From positions 62,001-126,000 of the forward strand of contig CAZWSX010000012.1 of NCBI GenBank assembly GCA_964636985.1: 64,000 bases of DNA. The letters are read 5' to 3'. The stretch's first letter is position 1. Every line of letters begins with the position of its first letter. A model generated the notes under the pieces. The model was not told the origin of the DNA, did no database searches, and saw nothing but the letters and a program-made list of their open reading frames with translations. Of the stretch, positions 34,758 to 43,667 are shown piece after piece. A program made the position numbers and the translations under genes. Origin of the DNA: CAZWSX01 sp964636985 (GTDB lineage Bacteria > Planctomycetota > Planctomycetia > Pirellulales > Pirellulaceae).

Positions 34758-34764
34758 TTTTTTT
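34733..34764 (+). terminator. Intrinsic terminator arm of the leuA attenuator
   Basis: Perfect 10-bp stem cccctggcct / aggccagggg with a 5-base loop, followed by seven T (34758-34764). It ends 55 bases before the leuA start codon and is oriented with it, so it can only act as a leader terminator for leuA or as the end of the upstream acidic gene's transcript. Confidence 0.9.
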
Positions 34765-34819
34765 GTTTCCGTTTGGTTTCCTTTCGATTCGAGTGACCTT
34801 TGAGAAGTGAGTGCTGTCG

Positions 34820-36355
34820 ATGACCTCCCCGCGCACAATCAAGATTTTTGACACGACTCTCCGCGACGGCGAACAATCGCCGGGCTGCAGCATGAACCTG
34901 CAGGAAAAACTTGAGGTCGCGCACGCACTCGTCGAGCTCAATGTCGACATCATCGAGGCCGGTTTTCCCATTGCCTCGCCGGGCGACTTCGAATCGGTCC
35001 GCGAAATCGCCAATACCATTCGCGGGGCAACCATTTGCGGCTTGGCCCGCTGCAACGAGGCCGATATCGACCGGGCTTGGGAGGCGCTCAAGGGCGCGCC
35101 ATCCCCGCGGATTCACGTCTTTTTGGCCACGAGTGCCATCCACCGCGAATTCAAGCTCAAGATGACTCGCGAGGAGATCATCGCTCGGGCCGTCGCTGGC
35201 GTGAAGCGAGCTGTCTCGCATTGCGACGACGTCGAGTTTTCGCCAGAAGACGCCGCCCGAACGGAGAAAGACTTTCTCTGTCAGGTGGTCGAAGCAGCAA
35301 TCGCTGCCGGTGCTACGACGGTGAACATTCCCGATACCGTTGGTTATGCCACGCCGCAGCACATGGGCGAGGTAATCAAGACGCTGGTAGATCGTGTCCC
35401 CAATATCGACAAAGCCGTGATCAGCACCCATTGTCACAACGACCTGGGAATGGCGGTTGCCAACAGTCTGGCCGGTGTGCAAAACGGGGCCGGGCAAATC
35501 GAGTGCACGATCAACGGCATCGGCGAGCGGGCGGGGAACTGCTCGCTGGAAGAAGTCGTGATGGCCTTGCGGACTCGCCACGACTTCTACAACTGCGACA
35601 CGCGGATCAACACGCGGCGGCTCGTTCCGACCAGCCGTTTGCTCACGTCGATCACGGGGATGCAAGTCCAACGCAATAAAGCGATCGTGGGGCGAAACGC
35701 CTTCGCCCATGAGGCTGGTATTCACCAGGACGGGATGCTGAAAGAGCGTTCGACGTACGAAATCATGCGTCCCGAAGACGTCGGTTTCGCTCACACCGAC
35801 CTCGTGTTAGGTAAGCACAGCGGCCGCGCGGCACTGGCTGATCGAGCCAAAGCCCTCGGCTACAAGCTCACGGGCGAGCAACTGCAAACTGTGTTCGACG
35901 ACTTCAAACGCCTGGCCGACAAGAAGAAGGAAATCTACGACGGCGACATCGTAGCCTTAATCGAGCACCAGGTGCACGGCCAGCATGCGTCGGAATGGGT
36001 GCTGGAGAGTTACGAGGTCACTTGCGGTTCGGGCAAGAAGCCGACCGTGTCGATCTCGCTCAAGCGAGGCGAAAAGCAGTTCGCCGAATCATCGTCGGAA
36101 GGGGATGGCCCGGTCGACTGCGCGTTCCTGGCGGTCGAGAAGATCACGGGGATCAAGCTGCACTGCAAGGACTACCAGGTTCGCAGCGCAACGCTTGGTC
36201 ACGATGCGGTTGGTGAAGTCCAACTCGAAGTTGAGTACGGCGGCGAGGTTTTCCGTGGTCGCGGGGCCTCGACCGACACCGTCGAAGCTTCGCTTCAAGC
36301 GATTCTGCAAGCGGTAAACCGGGTGGCTGTATCGGACAAGGCGGTCCGAAATTAG
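34820..36355 (+). CDS. leuA: 2-isopropylmalate synthase
   Basis: 511 residues from ATG 34820. Condenses acetyl-CoA with 2-oxoisovalerate, the first step of leucine synthesis. The DRE-TIM barrel motifs are clear: KIFDTTLRDGEQSPGC near the start, STHCHNDLGMAVANSLAG with the two metal His, and ECTINGIGERAGNCSLEEVV. The C-terminal third (after about residue 395) is the LeuA regulatory domain for leucine feedback. The gene follows a complete leucine attenuator, so two layers of control by leucine are likely. No leuBCD lies nearby. Confidence 0.95.
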   Translation: MTSPRTIKIFDTTLRDGEQSPGCSMNLQEKLEVAHALVELNVDIIEAGFPIASPGDFESVREIANTIRGATICGLARCNEADIDRAWEALKGAPSPRIHVFLATSAIHREFKLKMTREEIIARAVAGVKRAVSHCDDVEFSPEDAARTEKDFLCQVVEAAIAAGATTVNIPDTVGYATPQHMGEVIKTLVDRVPNIDKAVISTHCHNDLGMAVANSLAGVQNGAGQIECTINGIGERAGNCSLEEVVMALRTRHDFYNCDTRINTRRLVPTSRLLTSITGMQVQRNKAIVGRNAFAHEAGIHQDGMLKERSTYEIMRPEDVGFAHTDLVLGKHSGRAALADRAKALGYKLTGEQLQTVFDDFKRLADKKKEIYDGDIVALIEHQVHGQHASEWVLESYEVTCGSGKKPTVSISLKRGEKQFAESSSEGDGPVDCAFLAVEKITGIKLHCKDYQVRSATLGHDAVGEVQLEVEYGGEVFRGRGASTDTVEASLQAILQAVNRVAVSDKAVRN

Positions 36356-36373
36356 GTAACCTAGAAGGCGACA

Positions 36374-36400
36374 GGCGAATAGGCACTTTGCCTATTCGCC
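36374..36400 (+). repeat. Perfect hairpin downstream of leuA
   Basis: A 12-bp perfect stem ggcgaataggca / tgcctattcgcc with a 3-base loop, 18 bases after the leuA stop. There is no T-run, so it is either a stabilising 3' hairpin, a weak terminator or a small repeat element. Confidence 0.65.
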
Positions 36401-36440
36401 CGAGACATCTCCCGAAGTCGCTATTCTTAGTCACAGCCCC

Positions 36441-37709
36441 ATGCGAATTGGACTCGTTTGTCCCTGCGTGCCGGGGCATCTCAATCCGCTCACGACGCTC
36501 GGCGGTGAGCTATCTCGCCGCGGCCACGAAGTTATGGTCGTCGGGTACGGAAAAGCTCGCGAGTTCGCCGAGCGGGAATCGCTGCAATTTGTGCCGCTTG
36601 GCGAGGGTGATCCGCTGATCGACTCGTTCGATCGAGAATTCCAGTTGCTGGCCAAGTCCGGAAACTTCATGAGCATGATGCGGACGGGCAAAGTTTTCGG
36701 TCGGTCCGCGCAAATCGAACTGAAGTACTTGCCGACGGTGATCGCCGACCGCGCTATAGATGGTTTGATCATCGATCAAATGTCGGCCGCGGCGTGTGTC
36801 GTCGCCGAGAGGGTTAGCCTGCCGTTCGTGGTCGCCTGCAATGCCCTCGCCGCCTATTGGGATCCTCTGATGCCAGCCCCGCCACTGCTGTGGGGATTCC
36901 GCGACGATTGGTATGGCAGGGCGAGAAACAACATCGCGAAGTGGCTGATCCCGCCCGTTTACCGGTGGCTGGCTGGCACTCGACGAACTGGCGTCGATCC
37001 GCTGAAGTTGATCTTCGAGACCGACCATGGCCTGGCACAACTAGCGCAGCAGCCATCGTTTTTCGACTTCCCACGAGAGACCTTTCCGCCGAACTTTCAC
37101 TACACGGCGCCGTGGCATCGGGCGGACCGGGACGATCGGACGATCGATTTCCCTTGGGATTGGCTGGACGGTCGGCCTCTGATTTATGCGTCGATGGGTA
37201 CGCTGCAAAACGGGTTGGGTTGGGTGTTCGATAGCATCCTCGAAGCAGTTGCGGACCTGGATTGCCAGGTGGTCCTCAGTAAGGGAGGCGGCGAGGTACA
37301 AATCAAATGCGCGACGCCTGGCAACGTGCTGTTGGTCGAGCGAGCACCGCAACTGCGACTGCTTGCGAAGGCGCGCTTGGCCATTACGCACGCGGGTCTA
37401 AACACGGCGCTAGAGTGCTTGGCGCACGGCGTCCCCATGCTGTGTATCCCTGTGACGAACGATCAACCGGGCGTCGCCAAGCGGGTCGAATGGATCGGTG
37501 CGGGACGTCTCGTCCCCCTTGCCCGCGTAACGGGCGCTCGACTGAAAACAGAACTAAGCGAGCTTCTTAACTCGCCGGGTTACCTCGATGCCTCCCGCAA
37601 ATGGCAGTCGCAGCTTTCGTCCATCAATGGTCCAGCGATGGCGGCCGATGTGATTGAGTCGGCCTTCGCGAAGGCGGCTTCTACTGGCCAGGCGAGCACT
37701 CCGGCGTGA
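36441..37709 (+). CDS. Family 1 glycosyltransferase (UDP-sugar dependent)
   Basis: 422 residues with a GT-B fold. The N-terminus MRIGLVCPCVPGHLNPLTTLGGELSRRGHEV is typical of GT1 enzymes acting on lipophilic acceptors such as carotenoids, sterols or macrolides. The C-terminal donor site has LIYASMGTLQNGLGWVFDSI and AITHAGLNTALECLAHGVPMLCIPVTNDQPGVAKRV, the PSPG-like block with its His-x-G. It resembles zeaxanthin glucosyltransferases, but no carotenoid genes are in the window. Its 3' end overlaps the convergent cupin gene by 29 bases. Confidence 0.85.
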   Translation: MRIGLVCPCVPGHLNPLTTLGGELSRRGHEVMVVGYGKAREFAERESLQFVPLGEGDPLIDSFDREFQLLAKSGNFMSMMRTGKVFGRSAQIELKYLPTVIADRAIDGLIIDQMSAAACVVAERVSLPFVVACNALAAYWDPLMPAPPLLWGFRDDWYGRARNNIAKWLIPPVYRWLAGTRRTGVDPLKLIFETDHGLAQLAQQPSFFDFPRETFPPNFHYTAPWHRADRDDRTIDFPWDWLDGRPLIYASMGTLQNGLGWVFDSILEAVADLDCQVVLSKGGGEVQIKCATPGNVLLVERAPQLRLLAKARLAITHAGLNTALECLAHGVPMLCIPVTNDQPGVAKRVEWIGAGRLVPLARVTGARLKTELSELLNSPGYLDASRKWQSQLSSINGPAMAADVIESAFAKAASTGQASTPA

Positions 37710-38067
37710 CCTTTACGTTGGGATCGTACGCCGAGTTGGGGACCAGGCAAAGAAACTTAAGGGGTGCCTCGCCGGTGTTACGAAACTGATGGACTTCGTT
37801 GGGTGCCACATAGACGACGTCCCCCGCCTTTAAGCCGTGGACAACGTTTCCTTCATGGATCTCGCCTGACCCTGCCAGCACGAAGACTTCATGCTCGTAC
37901 GGATGCGAATGCTTAGGCGTGTGGCCGCCAATGGCGACTTCAAACTGCCGCATCGTGAAGTTCGGCGCTTGTTCGGCTGAGCCCACCAATTGCCGCACGG
38001 TGCAGCCCTGGGAGCCTTCCATGCCGACGGGCGTTTGCGAGATGGTCTCGTAATTCTGAACCTTCAT
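37681..38067 (-). CDS. Cupin-domain protein
   Basis: 128 residues, a single small beta-barrel. Cupin motif 1 reads HTPKHSHPYEHEVFVLAGSGEI with several metal-binding His and Glu, and motif 2 is GDVVYVAPNEVHQFRN with the last His. Such proteins may be metal-dependent enzymes or sugar/ligand binders; the sequence does not say which. It converges on, and overlaps, the GT1 gene, and lies 35 bases upstream of the next gene on its strand. Confidence 0.85.
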   Translation of the reverse strand: MKVQNYETISQTPVGMEGSQGCTVRQLVGSAEQAPNFTMRQFEVAIGGHTPKHSHPYEHEVFVLAGSGEIHEGNVVHGLKAGDVVYVAPNEVHQFRNTGEAPLKFLCLVPNSAYDPNVKVTPECSPGQ

Positions 38068-38102
38068 GACGTTTTCCTTGTGCGGTCGCCGATGACGGTG
38101 AA

Positions 38103-38441
38103 TTATTTCAGGTCGTCGGTCTGCGGGCCAGCTGTTTTGCTGGGCGCTTCGGGCGAAGCGGGCGGACTTTTGAGTGCTTCATCGCCAGTCCAGTAGTCGT
38201 CAGTCGCGATCGAGCCAAGCGTCAGCACGCCGAGCATCCCCAACTCGACCAGCAAAATCGTCGTCCCGTAGCGGTTCATCAGGTAGATGAACACCGATTG
38301 ATCTGGATCGCCTGCCCGAGGATTTGCCATGGCCAGCATCATCACAACGTATGCGCAGGCCGTGATGCCAAATATGCCGCCAACAAACAGCAAGGCGATA
38401 TAGAACGGATTTTTCAGCTTTTGCGTACGAGCTTCGGCCAT
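38103..38441 (-). CDS. Small membrane protein
   Basis: 112 residues from ATG 38441 (MAEARTQKLKNPFY). Two membrane helices are visible: YIALLFVGGIFGITACAYVVMML and TTILLVELGMLGVLTLGSIA, followed by a hydrophilic Pro/Ser-rich tail. Between the helices lies an RAGDPDQSVFIYLMNRYG loop. Function unknown. It is on the same strand as pepA, 62 bases downstream, with a small repeat in the gap. Confidence 0.65.
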   Translation of the reverse strand: MAEARTQKLKNPFYIALLFVGGIFGITACAYVVMMLAMANPRAGDPDQSVFIYLMNRYGTTILLVELGMLGVLTLGSIATDDYWTGDEALKSPPASPEAPSKTAGPQTDDLK

Positions 38442-38468
38442 GGTCTTCAATAACATCCGGCCGCCAGC

Positions 38469-38499
38469 CCTGAAGCCTGGAGCCTAACTCCTGAAGCCT
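38469..38499. repeat. Direct repeat of cctgaagcct
   Basis: Two exact copies of cctgaagcct (38469-38478 and 38490-38499) flank a ggagcctaact spacer containing a partial copy. It lies in the 62-base gap between pepA and the small membrane-protein gene. Looks like a dispersed short tandem repeat. Confidence 0.5.
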
Positions 38500-38503
38500 T
38501 GTC

Positions 38504-39982
38504 TTACTTCGGCGGCCACGTCCGCGCGACTTCCACTAGCGTTCTCACAAATGCACCGGTTCCGCCTGTCTCGAGCCACGGCTTAGGCGACTCGTAGAAG
38601 GCTGGGCCGGCGATATCGAGGTGGACCCACGGGATATCGCGAACGAATTCTTCCAGGAACTTCGCGGCCGTGATCGCGCCACCCCAACGGCCGTCGCCTG
38701 TGTTCTTGATGTCGGCGATGTCGCTGCGGATTTGCTCACCGTATTCGGGAAACATGGGAAGCTGCCAAGCCGGCTCGCCGACGGTTTTGGCGTTGGTCAA
38801 AACCGTATGGCACCAAGAGTCTTCGTTGCTCATCACGCCGGCGACATCGAGTCCCAGTGCGACACAGCAAGCGCCGGTCAGGGTTGCCAGGTCGATGATC
38901 CGGGCCGGTTTCTTTTCAGTCACGACGTCGAGTACGTCTGCCAGCACGAGCCGACCTTCGGCATCGGTATTGAGTACCTCGATGGTCTTTCCACTACGGG
39001 CCTTAAGAACATCGCCCACGCGGAAGGCATCGCCGCCGAGCATGTTTTCGACCAGGCCAACCGCGCCGATCACGTTGATGGGCAATTCCAACCGGGCAAT
39101 CGCCGAGACCGACGCGAGCACGGTGGCAGCCCCCGCCATGTCGCATTTCATCGTCTTCATCCCGTCGGTCGGCTTGATCGAGAGCCCGCCCGAGTCGAAC
39201 GTCACTCCCTTGCCGACCAAGGCCAGCGGCGCTTCTTCGGGGCGGCCACCGTTGTAACGCAACAAAACGAGTCGCGGCGACTTCCGCGACGCGCGTCCCA
39301 CGGCGAGCAGCGATCCGCAGCGCTCTTGAATCAAACGCTGCTCGTCCCACACCTCGCATTCGATGCCGTCGTCGCGGGCGACTTGCTCGGCAATCCGCGC
39401 GAACGTTTCGGGGTAGATTTCGTTCGGCGGCTCGTTCACCAGCTTGCGGGCAAGGTTGATGCTCTCGCCGATCACCATTCCGGTGCGGAGCATCGTCTCG
39501 TGTTTACCGCTCCACAGGATCTTGTTGAAGGGTGTGCGGCTGCGTTTTACGCGATAAAGATCGTGTCCCTGGCAGCCGACGATTAACCCGGCGATGGCTG
39601 CCTCTTCCAAAACTTGCGACCACTCGTCCGCCAGATAACAGGCGATGGTTGCTCGCGGTTTACTCGAACAGGCCTTCGCTGCTGTTGCCGCTGCCCGAAA
39701 AGCCGTTCCGCGATCGAGTGTGGCTCGTTTGCCGATGCCGACGAGCACGGCCAAAAGAGGACGGCGTCCGGCGGGCAAGGGGAGGGTGGTGATCTCGTTT
39801 TTTGACCCCGTTATCTCGCGAGTTTCAACCAGTCGCTGGAACACGCCCCCAGAGACTCGGTCGAGTTCCTTGGCCGCGGCATTGAGGCCGGAATCTTCGC
39901 TTACGCCTACGATGATCACATCGGCATCGACGTCGACGGGGGACGCGGTCGCCTGGGCGATTTCCATCAGGATCACTTTCAA
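38504..39982 (-). CDS. pepA: Leucyl (cytosol) aminopeptidase, M17 family
   Basis: 492 residues. A hexameric two-metal aminopeptidase that trims N-terminal residues from peptides. The catalytic domain has VGKGVTFDSGGLSIKP (metal Lys and Asp), MKTMKCDMAGAATVL, the family signature EVLNTDAEGRLVLADVL, and LATLTGACCVALG. The N-terminal macro-like domain precedes it. An internal ATG six codons in (MEIAQATASP) could be the true start. Length is normal, and all metal ligands (Lys, Asp, Asp, Glu) are present. Confidence 0.95.
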   Translation of the reverse strand: MKVILMEIAQATASPVDVDADVIIVGVSEDSGLNAAAKELDRVSGGVFQRLVETREITGSKNEITTLPLPAGRRPLLAVLVGIGKRATLDRGTAFRAAATAAKACSSKPRATIACYLADEWSQVLEEAAIAGLIVGCQGHDLYRVKRSRTPFNKILWSGKHETMLRTGMVIGESINLARKLVNEPPNEIYPETFARIAEQVARDDGIECEVWDEQRLIQERCGSLLAVGRASRKSPRLVLLRYNGGRPEEAPLALVGKGVTFDSGGLSIKPTDGMKTMKCDMAGAATVLASVSAIARLELPINVIGAVGLVENMLGGDAFRVGDVLKARSGKTIEVLNTDAEGRLVLADVLDVVTEKKPARIIDLATLTGACCVALGLDVAGVMSNEDSWCHTVLTNAKTVGEPAWQLPMFPEYGEQIRSDIADIKNTGDGRWGGAITAAKFLEEFVRDIPWVHLDIAGPAFYESPKPWLETGGTGAFVRTLVEVARTWPPK

Positions 39983-40134
39983 TAGGTAGGAGTCAAAAAG
40001 TGGGAATAAATGGCTTAAGGGTTTTCGCGGAATTCAATCGCCCGTTATTCTAGCGACCATCCTGCGGGCGTTACTGGGGGACACGGCATTTTTCCCCATC
40101 CCAGCACGTTCCTTCGCCGCCACGTTCAATCCTC

Positions 40135-41958
40135 ATGCAACACCGATCGACACTGGACGTGGTTCGCGACCTTGAGCGAGACGGGCAATTGGTCCGGTTC
40201 GAGGAGGAGGTCGACCCGTTTCTGGAAGTCGCCGAAATCCAGCGGCGGCTCTATCGCAACCGTGGCCCTGCCGTCCTGTTCACGCGTGTCAAAGGAACTC
40301 GCTTTCCGATCGCGTGCAACTTGTTTGGATCGATGGAGCGAGCAAGATTCCTGTTTCGCTCGACACTGGAAAACGTTCGCCGCGCCATCGAGTTGCGGAT
40401 CGATCCCATGTCAGGGCTCCGAGATCCGCTGCGCTACTGGCGAGCACCGTGGACGGCCTGGAACATGCGCCCCAAGGCGGTCCGGCGCGGCCCGGTGATG
40501 GAGCAAACCATCCAGCTTTCGGACCTGCCGCAAATTCAAAGTTGGCCCGACGACGGCGGGGCCTTTGTGACATTGCCGCAAGTCTACAGTGAGTCGCTGG
40601 CGGCGCCAGGATTTTCCAAATCGAACTTGGGAATGTACCGCGTCCAGCTTTCCGGCAATGAATATGCGGCCAATCGCGAAGCCGGCTTGCACTATCAGAT
40701 CCATCGTGGGATCGGCGTTCATCATCAGGAGGCACTGCGCGCGGGAAAGCCTCTGCGCGTGAATGTTTTTGTCGGTGGCACACCCGCCATGACGTTGGCG
40801 GCGGTGATGCCGCTGCCCGAGGGAATCGCGGAACTCACATTTGCCGGTGCACTAGCGGGGCATCGCATTCCGCTGGCAAGCGTTGATAGCGGTTTGCCGT
40901 TCTATGCGGAGGCTGATTTTGTGATTGAAGGAGAAGTCGATCCCAATCGCCGTCTGCCGGAAGGCCCCTTCGGCGATCACCTGGGTTACTACAGCCTGGC
41001 GCATGAATTTCCCGTGTTGACGGTGAAGCGAGTTCTCGCGCGCCAGGATGCAGTCTGGCCGTTCACCGTTGTTGGCCGGCCGCCGCAAGAGGACACGACG
41101 TTTGGTGACCTCATCCACGAGATTACGGGGCCAATCATTCCGACGGTGATCCATGGCGTCAAAGAAGTGAACGCCGTCGACGCGGCCGGCGTTCATCCGC
41201 TATTGCTCGCACTCGGAAGTGAGCGGTACATGCCATTCGCCAAGCCTGATCGACCTCAGGAGCTTCTGACTCAGGCTTGCGCGATCCTTGGGCAAGGGCA
41301 AATGTCGCTCGCGAAGTATCTGTTCATTGCGAACACTTTTGACGACGAGAAACTCACCGTTCACGACATCGCCAGCTTCTTCCGCCATGTCCTGGCCCGC
41401 GTCGATTGGCGGCGCGATTTGCACTTTATGACACGCACCACGATCGACACCCTCGATTACAGCGGCGAGGGACTGAACGCGGGCTCGAAGGTCATTGTTG
41501 CGGCGACTGGGAAACCAGTACGCGAATTACCTACGGAAATCCCTTCGGAGTTGAGCCTCCCACCCGGCTTTGGCAAGCCAAAGCTTTGCTTGCCAGGCGT
41601 GCTGGCGATAGAAGGGCCGTCGTGGCACCCAGGCAATCTTAAGCAGTTCGTCGAGGCTCAAACGCCGGCCTCACCGCTCAATCGTTTTCCGCTCGTGGTT
41701 TTGGTGGACGATAGCGAGTTTGCCGCCCGCGACCTGAACAATTGGCTGTGGGTGACGTTCACCCGAAGCAACCCGGCAATCGATGTCGACGGGATCGCTG
41801 CGTCGACGGTCGACAAGCACTGGGGTTGTGAGGGCGCGCTGGTGATCGATGCGCGGATCAAGCCACATCATGCGCCACCGCTGGTGGAGTCGCCGATGGT
41901 CACCGCGAAGGTTGATGCTTTGGCTGCACGCGGTGGGGCCTTGGGTAAGTGGCTCTAG
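40135..41958 (+). CDS. UbiD family decarboxylase
   Basis: 607 residues. A prenylated-FMN-dependent (de)carboxylase. The segment EVDPNRRLPEGPFGDHLGYYSLAHEFPVLTVKR contains the conserved EGPFGDHxGYY active-site motif of UbiD, and QIHRGIGVHH with the upstream NLGMYRVQL fits the cofactor site. The long form resembles the decarboxylases assigned to futalosine-route menaquinone synthesis, which would suit a planctomycete, but this is inference; ubiX and mqn genes are not present. Its stop shares the bases CTAG with the stop of the convergent SpoVG gene. Confidence 0.88.
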   Translation: MQHRSTLDVVRDLERDGQLVRFEEEVDPFLEVAEIQRRLYRNRGPAVLFTRVKGTRFPIACNLFGSMERARFLFRSTLENVRRAIELRIDPMSGLRDPLRYWRAPWTAWNMRPKAVRRGPVMEQTIQLSDLPQIQSWPDDGGAFVTLPQVYSESLAAPGFSKSNLGMYRVQLSGNEYAANREAGLHYQIHRGIGVHHQEALRAGKPLRVNVFVGGTPAMTLAAVMPLPEGIAELTFAGALAGHRIPLASVDSGLPFYAEADFVIEGEVDPNRRLPEGPFGDHLGYYSLAHEFPVLTVKRVLARQDAVWPFTVVGRPPQEDTTFGDLIHEITGPIIPTVIHGVKEVNAVDAAGVHPLLLALGSERYMPFAKPDRPQELLTQACAILGQGQMSLAKYLFIANTFDDEKLTVHDIASFFRHVLARVDWRRDLHFMTRTTIDTLDYSGEGLNAGSKVIVAATGKPVRELPTEIPSELSLPPGFGKPKLCLPGVLAIEGPSWHPGNLKQFVEAQTPASPLNRFPLVVLVDDSEFAARDLNNWLWVTFTRSNPAIDVDGIAASTVDKHWGCEGALVIDARIKPHHAPPLVESPMVTAKVDALAARGGALGKWL

Positions 41959-42611
41959 CTCTGCTCAAAAATCCCAGCGCCGAAGCCGGACCTCGCCCGC
42001 GGCTGAGACGCGGGTGGCTTTGCTTTGCCAAAATGAGGACCGGGCATTCCTTCCGTGCCGTTTTCGCCGGGCTCGCTCGCCGCCGGCAAGCGGTGTGGCG
42101 CTCGTGGCTCACTCGCGGGCGGCTCGAACTGCGTCATGGCGGGAGCCGGCACGTTGGCACCGTTGGCGTTCACCAAATCGTGTGGTTCGAAATCGTCATC
42201 GTAGTCATCGTCGTAACGGGATACGTAACCGGGCTGCTTCGCTCGTTCCATTTCGTGGCGGAACTCGGCGATGACTCGCGCTTGGATCATCTCGCGGCAC
42301 AGTGAATTGATCGGGTGGGCGATATCGGCGTAGAGCTTGGTGCGGCCGCTGTCGTCGCGGATGGCGCGGTCTTCGTTTTGCCGCAGGCCGCAGTGGCTGC
42401 AATAGCTGGCCCGAAGATGGTTCTTGAACCCGCAACGCGGGCAATGGGCCGTGAGCTTGCGACTAGGCATCGCGACGAAAGGGCCTGACGTCCCTTCAAT
42501 GATCTTCAAATCGCGAATCACAAAACAGTTGTCGAATGTGATCGAACAGAAAGCTTGCAAGCGATCGTCCGAATCTTCCATCAACTTGATGCGCACCTCG
42601 GTGATTTCCAT
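41955..42611 (-). CDS. spoVG: SpoVG family protein with an inserted zinc ribbon
   Basis: 218 residues. The start MEITEVRIKLMEDSDDRLQA, then SITFDNCFVIRDLKIIEGTSGPFVAMPSRK, is the SpoVG core, and DIAHPINSLCREMIQARVIAEFRHE completes it. Between them, at residues 55-75, lies CPRC...CSHC (Cys57, Cys60, Cys71, Cys74), a zinc ribbon absent from Bacillus SpoVG. The C-terminal 80 residues are Pro/Glu-rich. SpoVG is a small site-specific nucleic-acid-binding regulator in Firmicutes and spirochaetes. Here it follows ispE on the minus strand, recalling the Bacillus order ispE-purR-yabJ-spoVG. Confidence 0.88.
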   Translation of the reverse strand: MEITEVRIKLMEDSDDRLQAFCSITFDNCFVIRDLKIIEGTSGPFVAMPSRKLTAHCPRCGFKNHLRASYCSHCGLRQNEDRAIRDDSGRTKLYADIAHPINSLCREMIQARVIAEFRHEMERAKQPGYVSRYDDDYDDDFEPHDLVNANGANVPAPAMTQFEPPASEPRAPHRLPAASEPGENGTEGMPGPHFGKAKPPASQPRARSGFGAGIFEQS

Positions 42612-42674
42612 GACCCGACTCCTTGGTCTGTCTTCCGTTTTTGCTGCGTCACGCGTTGTCTAACCACTTCTTGC

Positions 42675-43667
42675 TTAACCACTTATGCAAACTGCCTCGT
42701 AAACCATCCCGATGTGTTGCGACCGTAGCGCGGCCGCCACTCGACGCGATTCGCGCCGGTTGCGACAAACACCGAAGTAACAACTCCCGCTCCCTGTCAT
42801 GGCGTGCGCCGGAACATGCGTCGCGGCGAAGGCTTCTGACAGTCGATCGATCCAAAATGTTCGTTTCGCGGCCGGTTCTTGCAGGCCGTTGTGCATGGTT
42901 TTGCCTAGCCGCCGCAGATCGCCGCGGCGAATCGCGTCGACAATGCCGGCCGCGGGTTGAGGCGACGCATTTGGCCGGCAGAGCTTGAAGACCTCGGGGG
43001 TCGAGAGTCCCACCGGCGGGCGAACGATCACCGTTGAGAGGGGTGGCAATCGGCCAATGGGCTCGATCAACTCGCCGCGGCCGCGGCAAATGGCGGGCAC
43101 GAGATCCACGAAAAAAGGAACATCGCTTCCGAGCTTGGCAGCCCAGCTGAGAAGCCGCTCGCGCGATGCGTTCACGTTCCACGCGGCGCACGCCAGCTTC
43201 AACGCCGCCGCGGCATCGCTGGATGCGCCACCTAGTCCCGCTGCCGATGGAATGCGCTTGGTCACGTAGACGTTTGCGCCGTGGAGGATGCCTGCCGATT
43301 CTTGAACGAGCCGAATCGCCTTCGTCACCAGGTTGTGTTCGCTGGTGGGAAGCGATCCGAGGATGGCATCGACAGGCGACTGCAAAGGATCGCGGTAAGG
43401 AGTCGGCGGGTAGATGCCCGCGGCGGCACCGGCTAAACCATCCGCCCAGTGGCAGTCGACTCGCACAGGGCCGGGTTGCTTTGTAGCTAGAGGGTCGCCC
43501 GTTGCCGGGATCGATTGAAACGAAAGAGTGTCGAAAACGCTGATGGGGACCATCAACGTTTCCAGATCGTGGTAACCATCGGGCCGTCGCCCCAGCACTT
43601 CCAGGTGCAGGTTGAGCTTGGCCGGTGTATGCAACGACATCCAGTCGCCGCGCCGCATCACAATCAT
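42675..43667 (-). CDS. ispE: 4-diphosphocytidyl-2-C-methyl-D-erythritol kinase
   Basis: 330 residues. The fourth step of the MEP isoprenoid route, phosphorylating CDP-methylerythritol. GHMP-kinase motifs: PAKLNLHLEVLGRRPDGYHDLETLM at the start, RIPSAAGLGGASSDAAAALKL for ATP, and HAMTGSGSCYFGVC near the end. Alternative ATG starts at 43658 and 43640 (MSLHTPAKLN) exist; the last gives the usual short N-terminus. It is slightly longer than E. coli IspE because of an insertion near residues 75-100. It lies 63 bases upstream of spoVG. Confidence 0.93.
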   Translation of the reverse strand: MIVMRRGDWMSLHTPAKLNLHLEVLGRRPDGYHDLETLMVPISVFDTLSFQSIPATGDPLATKQPGPVRVDCHWADGLAGAAAGIYPPTPYRDPLQSPVDAILGSLPTSEHNLVTKAIRLVQESAGILHGANVYVTKRIPSAAGLGGASSDAAAALKLACAAWNVNASRERLLSWAAKLGSDVPFFVDLVPAICRGRGELIEPIGRLPPLSTVIVRPPVGLSTPEVFKLCRPNASPQPAAGIVDAIRRGDLRRLGKTMHNGLQEPAAKRTFWIDRLSEAFAATHVPAHAMTGSGSCYFGVCRNRRESRRVAAALRSQHIGMVYEAVCISG

